From NCBI GenBank assembly GCA_047495785.1, contig JBLDXI010000105.1, forward strand, positions 62,001 to 126,000: a DNA stretch of 64,000 nt, read 5' to 3'. This document shows, one piece after another, positions 23,366-34,629 of the stretch. The translations under genes and the position numbers were made by a program. Every line of letters starts with the position of its first letter. The stretch's first letter is position 1. Origin of the DNA: Lepidodermella squamata (Eukaryota; Gastrotricha). Under the pieces are notes generated by a model that was not told the origin of the DNA, searched no databases, and was given only the letters and a program-made list of their open reading frames with translations.

Positions 23366-25553
23366 CTCATTGGGTGTTTTTTTTATTCGACCCGACTTGC
23401 CCGCGCCCGCACTGCCCGCACACGTTCATTAATTCCACCCAGACCGCCCGTACATCCACGGGCGCCCGAACACATTTTTTTATCCGCCCGGCTTGCCCGC
23501 ACTCTACACATCGCCCATAACGCCCGGCCTCTCAAGACCGGGCAGCTGCGGGAAAAATGATCACGCACGCGATTCGCAGCAGCAAAAAATTGCAAAAACA
23601 CTAAATACAAGTGATAAAGCAGTGCTATTGACTTTATTTCTGCTGCTGAATAATAATTCAGAAAATTATAAAAATAAATGCAAAATAATTATGCTCAATA
23701 AGAAGTACGGTGAAATCGCAGCGATTGACAAGCGATATCGGGTGGGTACTTCACCTCAATTTATCTCAAATGGTCCCACATTGGATTTGCTTTACATTAT
23801 TTTTGCTTCGCGGTATAGAACTGAGAGATGCGAAGTTCGGATCGCTTTTCATCATAGCCACGGGTATCGAATCACAATAGCAGTGGTAGAAAACTACTGA
23901 ACGTCTAAAACCATATCAATTATCCAATTTTAATAATGCTGCATTAAACAGCCGTTAATGAATATTATATCACATCTAAATAATTTAATCATTCATCGAT
24001 TATTATCTTCATCTTTTTCTGATTTTGGAGCTGCGTTTTAAAAACAGGTCTGCCTAAAAAACACGGACATTTTCGCAAAATTCGCAAATTTTGAATTCAA
24101 GATTCCAGCTATGGGAAATTGCGATAAGAAATATCATATGAAATCAAACACTACTTGGTCACATTTCAGGCTGTAGGCTGGAATATGCGAATAACATTTT
24201 CCCTTGGTTTGTGAGCATAGGCATGAATCAGCTATCGCAGTAAAAAATCGCGAAAATAAAGTTATATTAGCTCTAGAGCCCGATTACGTTTTTATACTCG
24301 CCCGTATTTCCCAGCTCGCCCGCGTAGAAGTTGTTTTGATAAAAAAACGTTTTCGGACCGCCCGCACAGCCCGGATTTTTTTATTCATGTCGCCCGTGAT
24401 GCCCAACTCACCGCGCGGAGGGTGTTTTTTTTTATTCGACCCGGCTTGCCCGCGCCCGCACTGCCCGCACACGTTCATTTATTCTGCCCAGACTGCCCGA
24501 ACATCCACGGGCACCCGAACACATTTTTTTATCTACCCAGCTTGCCCGCACTCTACACATCGCCCATAACGCCCGGCCTCTCAAGACCGGGCAGCTGCGG
24601 GAAAATGATCACGCACGCGATTCGAAGCAGCAAAAAATTGCTAAAAAAAAAACGTAGTGCAAGTGATTTTTATTCTGATGCTGAATAATGATTCAGGAAA
24701 TCATAAAATAAATGCAAATAATTTAAAAATGAATTATGCTCAATAAGGAGTACATTAAAATCGCAGCGATACAAGCAATCCCGGGTGGTTATTTCACCTC
24801 AATTTATCTCTATAATGGCCCCGCATTGGAATTGCTTTAAATTATTTTTGCTTTCCGCTATCGAACCGAGAGATGTGAAATTTGGATCGCTTTTCATCGT
24901 AGACTCGTGTATCGAATCACAATAACAGATAACAGTGGAGAAAAATACCGAAAGTCTAAAACCGTATTGATTATCATATGAAATCAAACTGAGCATTTAG
25001 AACATTTCATTCAATCATGCTGCAAATTTTCCATCAAAATTCACGGGAATAATCAAGTTAAACTGCAATAATGCGAAAAATATTTTCCCTTGGTTTTTGT
25101 GGGCATAAGCATGAATCGCCTATCGCAGTAAAAAATCGCGAAAATAAAGTTATATTAGCACTAGAGCCCGATTACGTTTTTTACTCGCCCGTGTTTCCCA
25201 GCTCGCCCGCGTAGAAGTTGTTTTGATAAAAAAACGTTTTCGGACCGCCCGCACAGCCCGGATTTTTTTATTCACGTCGCCCGTGATGCCCAACTCACCG
25301 CCCGGACGAAAAATCCGGGGAATAAAAAAATGTACACGCGCCCGCAAAGCCCGTATTTTTTTATTGCTCGCCCGTACAATCCGCCGGATCTCCCCGGGCG
25401 CAGTGGGGAATAAAAAAAAACACCCGGACGAAAAATCCGGGGAATAAAAAATGTACACGCGCCCGCAAAGCCCGTATTTTTTTATTGCTCGCCCGTACAA
25501 TCCGCCGGATCTCCCCGGGCGCAGTGGGGAATAAAAAAAAAACACCCATTGAG
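23366..25553. repeat. CCCG-rich compound repeat with inverted ends
   Basis: The left end CTCATTGGGTGTTTTTTTT is matched by an inverted right end (CTCAATGGGTGTTTTTTTT). Inside, GC-rich blocks of GCCCGC units at 23390-23600, 24300-24620 and 25170-25545 alternate with AT-rich blocks. Segments near 23530-23930 recur about 1,050 bp later (24570-24975), and 24190-24420 recurs near 25085-25300. The open frames here are low-complexity translations of the repeat. It is possibly a transposon that has duplicated internally; no clear target duplication was seen. Confidence 0.6.
25301..25545. repeat. Tandem duplication of a 122-bp unit
   Basis: 25301-25422 and 25423-25545 are almost identical, both beginning CCCGGACGAAAAATCCGGGG and running through GCGCCCGCAAAGCCCG. 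The near-identity implies a recent duplication inside the compound repeat. Confidence 0.85.
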
Positions 25554-25820
25554 ATTGCGAATCAAAAATATCGTGCGCACGCGATTTTTCAAGTTTTTTG
25601 CTTTTACAAATACTAGAACCTATTGAAACCAATGAAAGTTGACAGAATTCGTTCCGGCTTATCTTATAATATGGCTAACCAGTAAAATCATCATAGCCTT
25701 AGCAACTAAGAAAAAACTAAGCGACGCACTTATGATTCATCGCCAGCTCTTTAACAGCCCTCTATGAAAGCAACCATCCGTAAATGCAAACGCCTGTCTA
25801 CCGACCCTTTGCATTTATGG

Positions 25821-26263
25821 CAGAGACTTTGATTTGATTTGATTGCGATTTGATTTTTTATTTGATTTAGGCCGTTATTTGATGATTTGATTTGCAAATG
25901 ATTTAGCCCCCATGATTTACTGATGATTTAGAGTATGCAACACTCTCGGAACTCCCCCTGTTGCTAAACATGAGAACCCACATTTGCCTCGAAAACACCT
26001 GTTTTCCAATGTCTAGAGCAATTCAACTACTTGTAGACTCATTCTGCCATAAACAACCTTAAAGTGTGAAAGAATCTCTAGAAATGTACCCTAATACTCA
26101 TACTTCACTGGGCGAAGATTTGATTTGATTTGATTTAGACTGGTCTGATGATTTGATTTGATTGATTTACCATGGATTTTTGGGGGATTTGATTTGAAAA
26201 GATTGATTTAACAAGACCTGTGATTTACTGAAGAAATCAAATCAAATCAAATCAAAGTCACTG
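25821..26263. mobile_element. hAT-like MITE, GATTT family, copy 2
   Basis: Terminal inverted repeats CAGAGACTTTGATTTGATT (left) and CAGTGACTTTGATTTGATT (right, complement) are bounded by a perfect 8-bp duplication, ATTTATGG, at 25813-25820 and 26264-26271. Internal sequence is rich in GATTT and CATGATTTA. No coding capacity. Same family as 4624-5043. Confidence 0.87.
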
Positions 26264-26429
26264 ATTTATGGAGGTCACACTGTATTAGGTTCCAATAAAT
26301 ACAACGCTGTATTGAACGCAATGGTTTTTCCTTGTCGATCAACTCAAGCCAAAGCTAATATATGAAATCGTTGTTTTTTACTTCTCTAGGCTCAATTCAA
26401 TTTCTCAATTCAAAACCTCGAAAGCCATC

Positions 26430-28390
26430 ATGACAACTTTTGAAGCTGATACTACGTTTTTTTCTCAAGTAACGGAAACGTCTCAGCGCCTCTGCAAAGT
26501 TTGCGGTCTTGTAGCGACGAAACGTCTCAGCTACCAGCCGCGAGCTTGTGCCGCTTGTGAAAAGTTCTTCAGACGCAGTGTCGAGCATTGGCAATCACTG
26601 GAATGCAACCACAAGTGCGCAAGTGCTGATGAGCTTATAACCACCAGGGACATGCGGCGTAGCATGTGCAAGAAATGCCGATTCGAGAGGTGCATTCGAG
26701 CTGGCATGAGAAGTAAGTTCACACCAGGCAGCAGGCCGCGCAACTAGCGAAAATACAATGTCGCTAGTTGTTCAATCTTCGTAATGTAGCGATGATCCCA
26801 CAGCACTGGGCCTGGTCTAACGGGGTTAGTTTAGTCACTAGAATTTTTAGTCTTAGTCACTAGTCTTAGAATTTTTTTTCGTGTTTTCCCCGTGAATATA
26901 TTTTTAATTACAGTATTCGTCGAAATACTAATCCCTCTCCTTGTTTAGTCTCGTTTAAAATTCACATACGGAAATTTGTTTGAAATTGAAACTTTGTTTG
27001 ATTGGCTACTATAGCCACATTCATAATTGTTCATGATTTATGCCAGGCAAATTCCTGATGCCTCCTGCGAAAAAAGACGTGATACAACCGGTGATAGATA
27101 TGGGCCTATCGTCATCGGCTGGTACCTTTGTGGAAGATACACTGGAAAGAGCAATCGACGTTCAACTGCTGCTTCACGGCCTCGAACAGGTATTTTAAAC
27201 GCTGATGTTGCGCTTTGAATAGCCTATTTTATAATTTAGATGCCGATGAGAAAAACCTACGTCGCGGATAACTTTTGCAGCTCTGAGATTATTAAAAAGC
27301 TCTTTTTTGATCATATTGTTGATTATCTACGGCTCGGCCAAATGTTTTGCGACAAAATTCAAGGTATGGTTTCAAAACGATCGAAGAACTGTTGTCAAAA
27401 CGTGAATATAATATATTAGAGTGTTTCAAAATTACCGAATCTGACGTCAAGCGCCTGGAAGTTCGTTGGAAAAGTGTTGTACTGGCCTACTCATCTATGC
27501 CAAGCGTCAGTGGCTGCCTCACTGCTAATTCCAGTCTCCTACCCAGTTTCTTGCACAATTTCCCTGAAGTTTTAGTAATATCCATAATAATTTTATAACG
27601 TGGTGCATTAATTTTTGTAAAGGAAAGAATTAGCGCATTTTTTTTGAAGTCGAAATTATAATTTTCCCATGAGAAAATTAGGAAAGATTGCAATATGTCA
27701 ACAAATTATTATTTTTATTTATTTAAAGAGCCATAACGCCCAGAAGAGGACAGTTCAGACAAGTGATCAATAAAAAAGTAGAGACAACAACAAAATTGAA
27801 AATCGAAATAGCGATAATTAAACCCGAAAAATACCAGTAAATTTCCAACTACTTTCTAAATCGGGAAAAAACCTTCCCGCTCGAGGATCCTACTTCGTAC
27901 CCTGAGTTTAGGACCAACGACCGTGTGGCTTTCCTTGAAAGTTGTATAATGTATAATTTACAATGACCGGGACTTTTCAGCCGGCCAAAGCTGCGGAAAG
28001 CAAACTATCAGAAGCCATGAGCACATGGAATCCAAGCTTCATCGAACTTGCTCTTCTCACTTGTCGACTGTTCCTCCACAGTAATGATTGTCCTTCTAAA
28101 AATGGTTTAATTATTTTTTGCCATTAACAGCTGCAGGCAATTGTGAGGACTTGACTGGAATGCAAGCAGCGCGGAAGCGTGTCGACATTGCTTTTGCCAT
28201 GGTTTGCTACAAGCTGCACGGCTTTAGAGTGGCAGAAGTCATGCAGGATATTTCCACTGTTGAACATCTCGTCGACTTGGCTTCGCGAGCTCTGGCTGAT
28301 AGCGGCGCTGCGATTTTGAAACGACTCGAAGCGACGTCGGGCTCTGAAGAATTAGCTGTAGGCATCAGGCTAACGCTCGAAGGCGAATAG
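26430..28390 (+). CDS. Divergent nuclear hormone receptor NR-F
   Basis: Six exons (26430-26712, 27047-27189, 27240-27363, 27420-27574, 27981-28080, 28131-28390) give 354 aa. DNA-binding domain: CKVC, 14 residues, CAACEKFFRR, second finger CNHKC to SMCKKCRFERC. It alone has a Cys two residues after the CNH His, probably by chance. Exon 4 reads ITESDVKRLEVRWKS, AYSSMP. It is the closest copy to NR-B. Exon 2 starts GCAAAT instead of GTAAAT. For exon 6 I chose the acceptor AACAG at 28130, which restores the TAGNCED residues aligned with GADNFED in NR-H; the AG six bases later is a possible alternative. It converges on NR-G with 373 bp between stop codons. Confidence 0.9.
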
Positions 28391-28763
28391 CATGACATTA
28401 GTGTGAAAGCACGTTAAACAAACAGAAATCATTGTACTTGTAAGGTACAAGGAATCTGACTGCATATTAAATGTATTCAATATTTTATGAACATTTATAA
28501 AAAAAATGAAAAAAGTAGGCGCTTGTTTGCCATTGCTCATTAGTAGATGTGACGTACTTTTTGTCGGCCCGTGTTATTTCTATGTTATACTATCGCGATG
28601 CGAACCACACCAAGTCCGAAAAAGCCACAGGAGGGACCATTCAGTCAATTTATTTATGTATACTGTGAGAGGACAATAAAACTGACGAAATGAGAGCAAT
28701 ATCATCTGTTTATGCAGCGGTGATGTCCGCATTCGCATATATAACTGAGCGTAACCGGCCTCC
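28391..28763. other. Convergent spacer between NR-F and NR-G
   Basis: 373 bp without other features; TTTATT at 28649-28654 is the likely minus-strand AATAAA of NR-G. Confidence 0.6.
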
Positions 28764-30637
28764 TCAATTTGTGTCAACACCGAGCGTGAATATGCTGCCG
28801 AGAATCTTTTGTTCGCTACTAACCGAGGCTTCGAGTCTCTTCATAACTGCGACGCTACAATCGGTGATAACCAGCGATGCAAAATCGATGAGTTGTTCAG
28901 CTTCAGCAACCTTCTTCATAACTTGCACCATTCGCTGGCCGTGCAGCCTGTGGCAGATCGTGGCAAAAGCTGTTTCAACGCATTCTCGTGCTGCCTGTAC
29001 GCCAGGTGAATCGTCAATATTTCCAACTCCTTAAAATATAACTCGATAGAATGGACATCAAAGAATTTAAGGCGAATAGCTACCGCGGAGAAACAAGCGA
29101 CAAGACATAAGAGCTATTTCGATGAGACTTGGGTTCCATTCGCTCACGGCTTCTGAGACCTGGTGTTCAGCAGCTTTGGCCGGCTAAAACATAAATAATT
29201 TAGTTAATTTGTGTTCAATTAATTTGGTTAATAATTATGAATAATAATATTCTAGATAGCTTGAGATGGCCCGAGCCGAATAAAACAAAATATTTCTTCA
29301 ATGATCAAATTCTAAGACAGCGCAGCTGCATCGAAAAAAAATGCAATCGTTTTTCCCATGAGCAAAGTATGCCCGAAGCCCGACTATAATAATAACTGCT
29401 GCTGATAACTGGTTTGCTGATTACTGTTTCAATTAACAATTTTCAGCTTTACCAGAACTTCAGGATAAATGTCGAGAATACTGGGTAGAAGGCTGGAATT
29501 GGCCAATAGCCGGCCACTAGTGCTCGGCAGAGACGAGTAGGCTACTGCAACGGCCTTCCAATTGCGAACCAGCAGCAACTGCACATCGGACTCTCTCAAA
29601 CCGAAGCAGTCTTATGATTCAAAATTAAAAAGAATCAGTTTAGTCAAAGTTCAGAAGCCATACCCATCATTACGCTGCTAAACAACCGGCCGAGACTAAG
29701 AAAGCCTGCCATGTTATCGAAAGTAAGCTTTTTAATAAAGCCAGAATCGCAAATGCCATTCTCAACATAGGTACTCCTCATTGGCAACTGTAAAAGCGGA
29801 AATACGCCACTATTCTCAAGAACGATTTCATAAAAAAAGTACCTGTTCGAGGCCGTGAAGCACCAGTTGAACATCAATGGCCCTATCCAGCGTATGTTCT
29901 ATTATTGAACCCACTGTTGACGACGGTTCTAAATCGATCCCGAATTTCGGTTCGCTTCTGCATTTGACATTCGTCAGGTATTTACCTTGAGTATAAACAG
30001 ATTAACGTAGCATTTTTGCCATATTTTCAGTTTGTTGTCATTCGTGTTATTGTCAGAAGTGTGCGAAGTACCGGATGGTTAAGGGGTACAGTACACCGTA
30101 CTCCCACCTCGGGATTTCCTGGCAAGAAAGCCCCAAAAAACCACAGGGGGAAGGAGGACCCTTTTGTCTGATAAATTCGGGGCTGAGAATACAGAATTCC
30201 CACGCGTACCACGCTATAAAGCAAACATTGAGAGCTCATTGACATTCTCCGAGTTTGCTTCCAGCGTGTCTTGCTTTCCGGGTCACACTAATGCTTTATT
30301 TGCAGCTGGTTGGCGATTCTAGCTAAAGGAAATTGCTCAAGGCTCCAGGGAAAATTTTTTTGTGATCTGATAGTTTCTCCTTACTTTTGAGACCAGCGCG
30401 AACGCATGCTTCGAATCGGCATTTCGAACAATCGAATTTGCGCCAATCTCGAGGACTCTTCGCTTTTTCCATAACTGTCGGATCGAAGTCGTGGTTGCAC
30501 TTCAACCGCTGCCATTTCTCACAGTTGCGGCGGAAAAATTTCTGACAAGCCGCACAGGTTCGTGGTTGATAACAGGTACGAGGTGGTACAAGGCACCCAC
30601 AAACCTTGCATGGTATAATTGACTTCAAGGATTTCAT
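28764..30637 (-). CDS. Divergent nuclear hormone receptor NR-G
   Basis: Six exons in transcript order: 30637-30385, 29985-29843, 29787-29664, 29610-29453, 29183-29084, 29029-28764; 347 aa. The DNA-binding domain is nearly that of NR-E: CKVC, 14 residues, CAACQKFFRR, CNH to DCSKCRFEAC, but without the extra Cys. Exon 4 reads GLRESDVQLLLVRNWKA and AYSSLP. Exons 5 and 6 continue PAKAAEHQVSEAVSEWNP and VAEAEQLIDFASLV. The start ATG directly follows TTATGATAG. A pseudogene of the same type lies 1.1 kb upstream, so this end duplicated at least once more. Intron 1 contains an inverted copy of the GGGTATTTTCAGCCC repeat (30050-30225). Confidence 0.9.
30050..30225. repeat. Dispersed GGGTATTTTCAGCCC-type repeat in NR-G intron 1
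   Basis: Inverted relative of 14650-14880: GGGGCTGAGAATAC at 30189-30202 corresponds to the core read in reverse, with the GTGGTTTT-rich and GTACC-rich parts also matched. It lies wholly inside the first intron of NR-G. Confidence 0.5.
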
Positions 30638-30985
30638 CTATCATAATAAAATTCCAGAACTTTAACAAATTAATGGAAAAATAGCTTTGGGTGAAGGGCC
30701 TAAAATGTAAGAAAACCTTTTGAGGTGAACTTTATCGAAGGCTGGCTTGCGGGAGGTCATTTTTAGCCTTCTTTAGTAATGTGTCTTGACCTTCGAACTG
30801 CATGAAACCAAAAGGAAATTTTAGAAAAGCTTCTAATTTTACATAAATTCATAAACAGCAGTTTTTGAAAATCTGGGGCACACTACAATTTACTTCATTA
30901 CATAGGACTACTTTCGTCGCTTCGTCGGGTATGCGGGGTGATGATAGGCAGACTGCAGCAAGTATGGCTGGCTGTAATCCAGCCT

Positions 30986-30992
30986 AATCGAT
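30986..30992 (-). promoter_or_regulatory. ATCGATTA promoter element candidate, NR-G
   Basis: Minus strand TAATCGATTAGGCTGG, about 350 bp upstream of the NR-G start. The surrounding 25 bp match the site before the 31.7-kb pseudogene. Recurrence is the only evidence. Confidence 0.45.
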
Positions 30993-31245
30993 TACGACAG
31001 ATGATGCACACAGACACTTGGCGGATATAGCTAGCGAAGTGTCAGTGTATATTGCATTTTTTAAAAGCATACGTGTATGTCCCCAGTTATAAGTGCATAA
31101 CATGGATTGGCGGGAGATTTGTGTGAAATATACAAAATTGAGTCACTTCTTGGACACAGTGTTCCTAGTAAGTCGATATCAGAGATCATAGATTACGTTA
31201 GAGCTCATAGTTTCCCGGTCCGCGAAATTACGGTGCTTCATATAA

Positions 31246-31281
31246 TAATGAATATAATAATAATAATAATAATAATAATAG
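31246..31281. repeat. ATA/AAT microsatellite
   Basis: A run of about ten ATA units with one interruption, visible directly. Confidence 0.8.
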
Positions 31282-31726
31282 TTTTATTTTGCCTCTTCGA
31301 GACTGAGCGTCATGTACCGTTTCCGGTTTTGAAGAGGGCGAAGGCAGGCGAAGAATGATCCTCACCCACCCCTACAGTCGAGGATTCTGCTTTTTGTATA
31401 GAATTCATAATTTTCAATCGAGTAGTGCTTCAGTTAAAAGTAAAAGCCAATTTACTTTTCTATCCTAACTCTTCTAACTGATTTTACACGGGATCTGTTA
31501 TTGATATAAATTGTGAGTTAGCCTCTAACGCTCTCCGTCACGGTCTAAGCTGGAGAAGAAATGTTCACTAGGGGCAACATATCGTTAGCATCGTTGAATA
31601 ACTCGGATTTAGTCTGTTTTGCATCCGTTTCAAGGTGGGAGGTGACAGCTAGAGTCTTTTGTTTTTCTCCCTCTGTTCACTCTAAAAAACGCCGCTTTTT
31701 ACTTGTCACCTTTGAAACGGGTGTAA

Positions 31727-31940
31727 ACAAGCAATAAAATTTGCGCCAATCTCGCGGACTCTTCGCTTTAGCGATTGCCATAGCATCGGAGTCATGGCTG
31801 CACCTCAAGCGTTGCCATTTCTCACAGTTGCGGTGAAAGAATTTCTAGCAAGCAGCACAAGTTTGGGGCTGGTAATAAGTGCGAGGTAGCACAGAGCATC
31901 CACAAACCTTGCATACTGTAATCGGCTTCGAAGTTTTCAT
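31727..31940 (-). pseudogene. Truncated nuclear-receptor DNA-binding exon
   Basis: Only exon 1 remains. Reading from the ATG at 31940 it matches NR-E/NR-G (CKVCGCSVLPRTYYQ, then TCAAC). An in-frame TAG then replaces the Gln codon of CQKFF; FFRR has become FFHR; CNH has become CSH; and the last Cys is lost where similarity ends near 31727. No ligand-domain exons follow. The ATG still sits behind TTTGATAG, and an ATCGATTA site is 146 bp upstream, so promoter and exon 1 were copied together before decay. Confidence 0.88.
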
Positions 31941-32085
31941 CTATCAAATCGAAATGATTTTTTAAGTTCCAGAACTTCAGAAATGTAATGAAAAAAACCA
32001 GCGTACATTTACTATTAGGACTCCCACAGTCACATTGTCGGGGGTTGAAAAGCTGCGTGAAATAAGTAGGGCTGCGTTCCAGCCT

Positions 32086-32092
32086 AATCGAT
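32086..32092 (-). promoter_or_regulatory. ATCGATTA promoter element candidate, pseudogene copy
   Basis: Minus strand ATCGATTAGGCTGGAACGC, 146 bp upstream of the pseudogene ATG. Shared with NR-G over more than 20 bp, which shows the upstream region was duplicated with the exon. Confidence 0.45.
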
Positions 32093-32199
32093 AACGACAG
32101 ACAGAATGATACCCACAGACACCTGGCACAGACTCTGGCAATCTTGCGAGATATGTCGGGGTATAGCTCTTTTTAAAAGCATACGCAATCATTTTCATG

Positions 32200-33812
32200 A
32201 ACGAAAGACTGAATGCGGAGTTTTATTCATTTTTAAACCAAAATTCAAAAGATCTGCCTTAGGAGCGGTACATAGCCGTGGAGAAATAATTAAAAATTAG
32301 CTCGGCTGAGGTCTATGCATGCCCAGCACCTTGCTTTTAGTATGAAATGAAAAGAAATTCGAATTTAGTTTACGAATTTATCTGAGATGAAGTAAAATAA
32401 TTTAAATGCTTAAGAAATAATATTCAAAGTCGACACATCTAGAATCTAGATAGCGGATAAAAATGTATGAAATATTGCCAATGGTTGTTCCAATATGATT
32501 CAAATAATTTAGGGAGGATTCTCTCGTAAATATTATAAAATTCAATGTATAGCTCCTTCTATAAAACCTTTTATAAAAATCTCGAAACTTTCAACTTGTT
32601 CTGATTTTAGATTTGTTTTCTACCATTTCGTCCATGCAATTTTGTCGAAAGTCACGAATCATGGCCCTTTTCAGCGATTTTTAAAATATTATCCAGAATG
32701 GACTCATAGTCTTCTGATAGTGCGTTGGGTTGCATTAAAAGTGGTCGCGTGTAGACTCTTTACAAATTCTGCACGAATAAATTCACTTTACAAAGATCGT
32801 TAATTTCTTATCTGTTAGAGTGTTGTCTATATGATGGCTGTCCTATACGTAGTCAGGGCTGCGGACCTTAGTGCAATCCATTCATGTTAGGTCAGCCGTG
32901 AAAAAAATCTGCGTTAATTTGACGACTGCAGGACACAAATCGATATTAGGACATGCACGGTTTTATCTAGTCTCATTATCTACTCATATTGCGAGATGTT
33001 GTTTTCTGAAATATCAAAAAGCTCACGTTTACGCTTTACGCATTAACAGGCATTATGTGACGTACACTACAATATAAGTTTTATTATATGTGTTCCATAA
33101 TGATCCTCCATAGTGATCTTTCAAAGCTTCATGATCGGCATTTGATTCGTTTTGAAAACAGTTAACCAAACCGATGCCCAATGCGCAAAACTACTAGCAG
33201 GCTATATTATCGACATCCAATAAGCGAATTGGATGCTAAACTTAGTATGGCGCCCATGTTCTCTAGATGGCTTTTAACGAGATGGACTCAAGCTAGCTTT
33301 AGGCTAAATGACCCAAATACTAAACAACCCGCGCTAATACCAATCAAATGTTTTCTTCTTGTTTTCTAGGACTCAGCCGAAGAAACCAAAGGGTCGCGAC
33401 ACAGATATTTTGTTTAGGAGGAGTCAAGCCCCGGCGTCCTATTACGTCTCTTAATGACTTGAGTCGATGATCAAAGTCGAATAGAAAACAACTGATGGCT
33501 TTAAGCTAAAATTCCTCAGAATAACATTTTCATTTTGCAATTTATTAATACATACTGTAGTTCATACGTTTAAAAATGATTACCATTTTCTAACGAAATT
33601 TAGCGAACTTTCGGAATGTATCGACACCTTATCCCGAGCAAAGAGGGGAATATTCAAAGAATATTCCTGATTCACACGTCTTTTCCCGTTTCACTTTTTG
33701 GAATCAACTTGGAAATAGAGGGAAGATAATTCAATTTTACTTAGTAAATTCCCTTAAGTGATTTTATGCTTATTCAATAATAAATCGATTAGGAGTAGTA
33801 AATGATGAACAA
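32200..33812. other. Intergenic DNA with a repeated 240-bp segment
   Basis: No gene seen. 32820-33060 matches 38590-38855: GCTGCGGACCT, AATCTGCGTTAA, GGACACA, TCGATATTA, GGACATGC, TATCTAGTCTCAT, GTTTTCTGAAA and TAACAGGC follow in the same order. Near 33412-33460 is a piece related to sequence at 21113-21145 and 35745-35790. Confidence 0.45.
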
Positions 33813-34260
33813 GTTGATAGCTGATATGTGTTGTACGCCTATAGAGGATCTAAGCTTATACGGTATAGGCTCAAGCCTATACGGGATAAGCAATATTTTA
33901 AACTGTCATAACGGTCAAACCGTGAGGGTCACCATCGATCATCATATATCAATCGATTGCTGTAATTAAGGGCTATCGATTGGTGCCAAATCGAATTCCA
34001 CGCGGCACACTCAGGGTCAAGTTTTGGCCAAAAAACGCAAATTTTCCGCATTTTTTTAACTTTAAAGGCAAAAATCATATTTCCAAAAGTTCCGCGCGGA
34101 ATTCGATTTGGCACCAATCGATAGCCCTTAATTACAGCAATCGATTGATATATGATGATCGATGGTGACCCTCACGGTTTGGCCATTGTTTCGGTTGAAT
34201 ATAATGCTCATACCCTAAAGGCTTAAATACCGTATAGGCGTACAACATATATGTATCAAG
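33813..34260. mobile_element. Foldback element with long inverted arms
   Basis: Arms at 33913-34005 and 34092-34184 are 93 bp each and differ at only about two positions, with an 86-bp loop. Outside them a weaker inverted match continues (GTTGTACGCCTATA near 33830-33844 against its complement near 34233-34246), so the element spans roughly 33813-34260. The mirrored open frames across the arms are an effect of the palindrome. No transposase. Confidence 0.8.
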
Positions 34261-34629
34261 CGAAGCGAGCGAATTTTTAGTAAAATCAGCAAAAATATGC
34301 TTATTTGACTGATTGGAAAGGCTCCTAATTGCAGAGCTTAACGAGCAATTAAAAGCTCAGAAATATTCCTAAAATTGATAGTAAAACTGACATATTCGCC
34401 AGTTACTAGCGGGCCTTTGCTTGGAACCGGCCCCAAGGCCGTAATCTGCCAGGTGTGAATCCTATGAAAATATATTGACTCTTTTGGTTGGTTGTAGTCT
34501 TCGAAGAACACAGCACTGTCCGTCTGGTTTTGTCGAAGATCTACGGTAAAAAGCGTATTGCTGACTCTTGAGTTGTTCAATTTGAATCTACTTTCTGCTC
34601 AAATGAATTGTTTACTTAAGGAATTTAAA

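Noticed and set aside
23383-25632. Open frames up to 160 aa in the CCCG repeat
   Set aside because: They are translations of a GC-rich repeat on either strand, with recurring low-complexity peptides.
33929-34168. Two mirrored 62-aa open frames starting MVPNRIPRGT
   Set aside because: They are the two arms of the same inverted repeat read on opposite strands, not genes.
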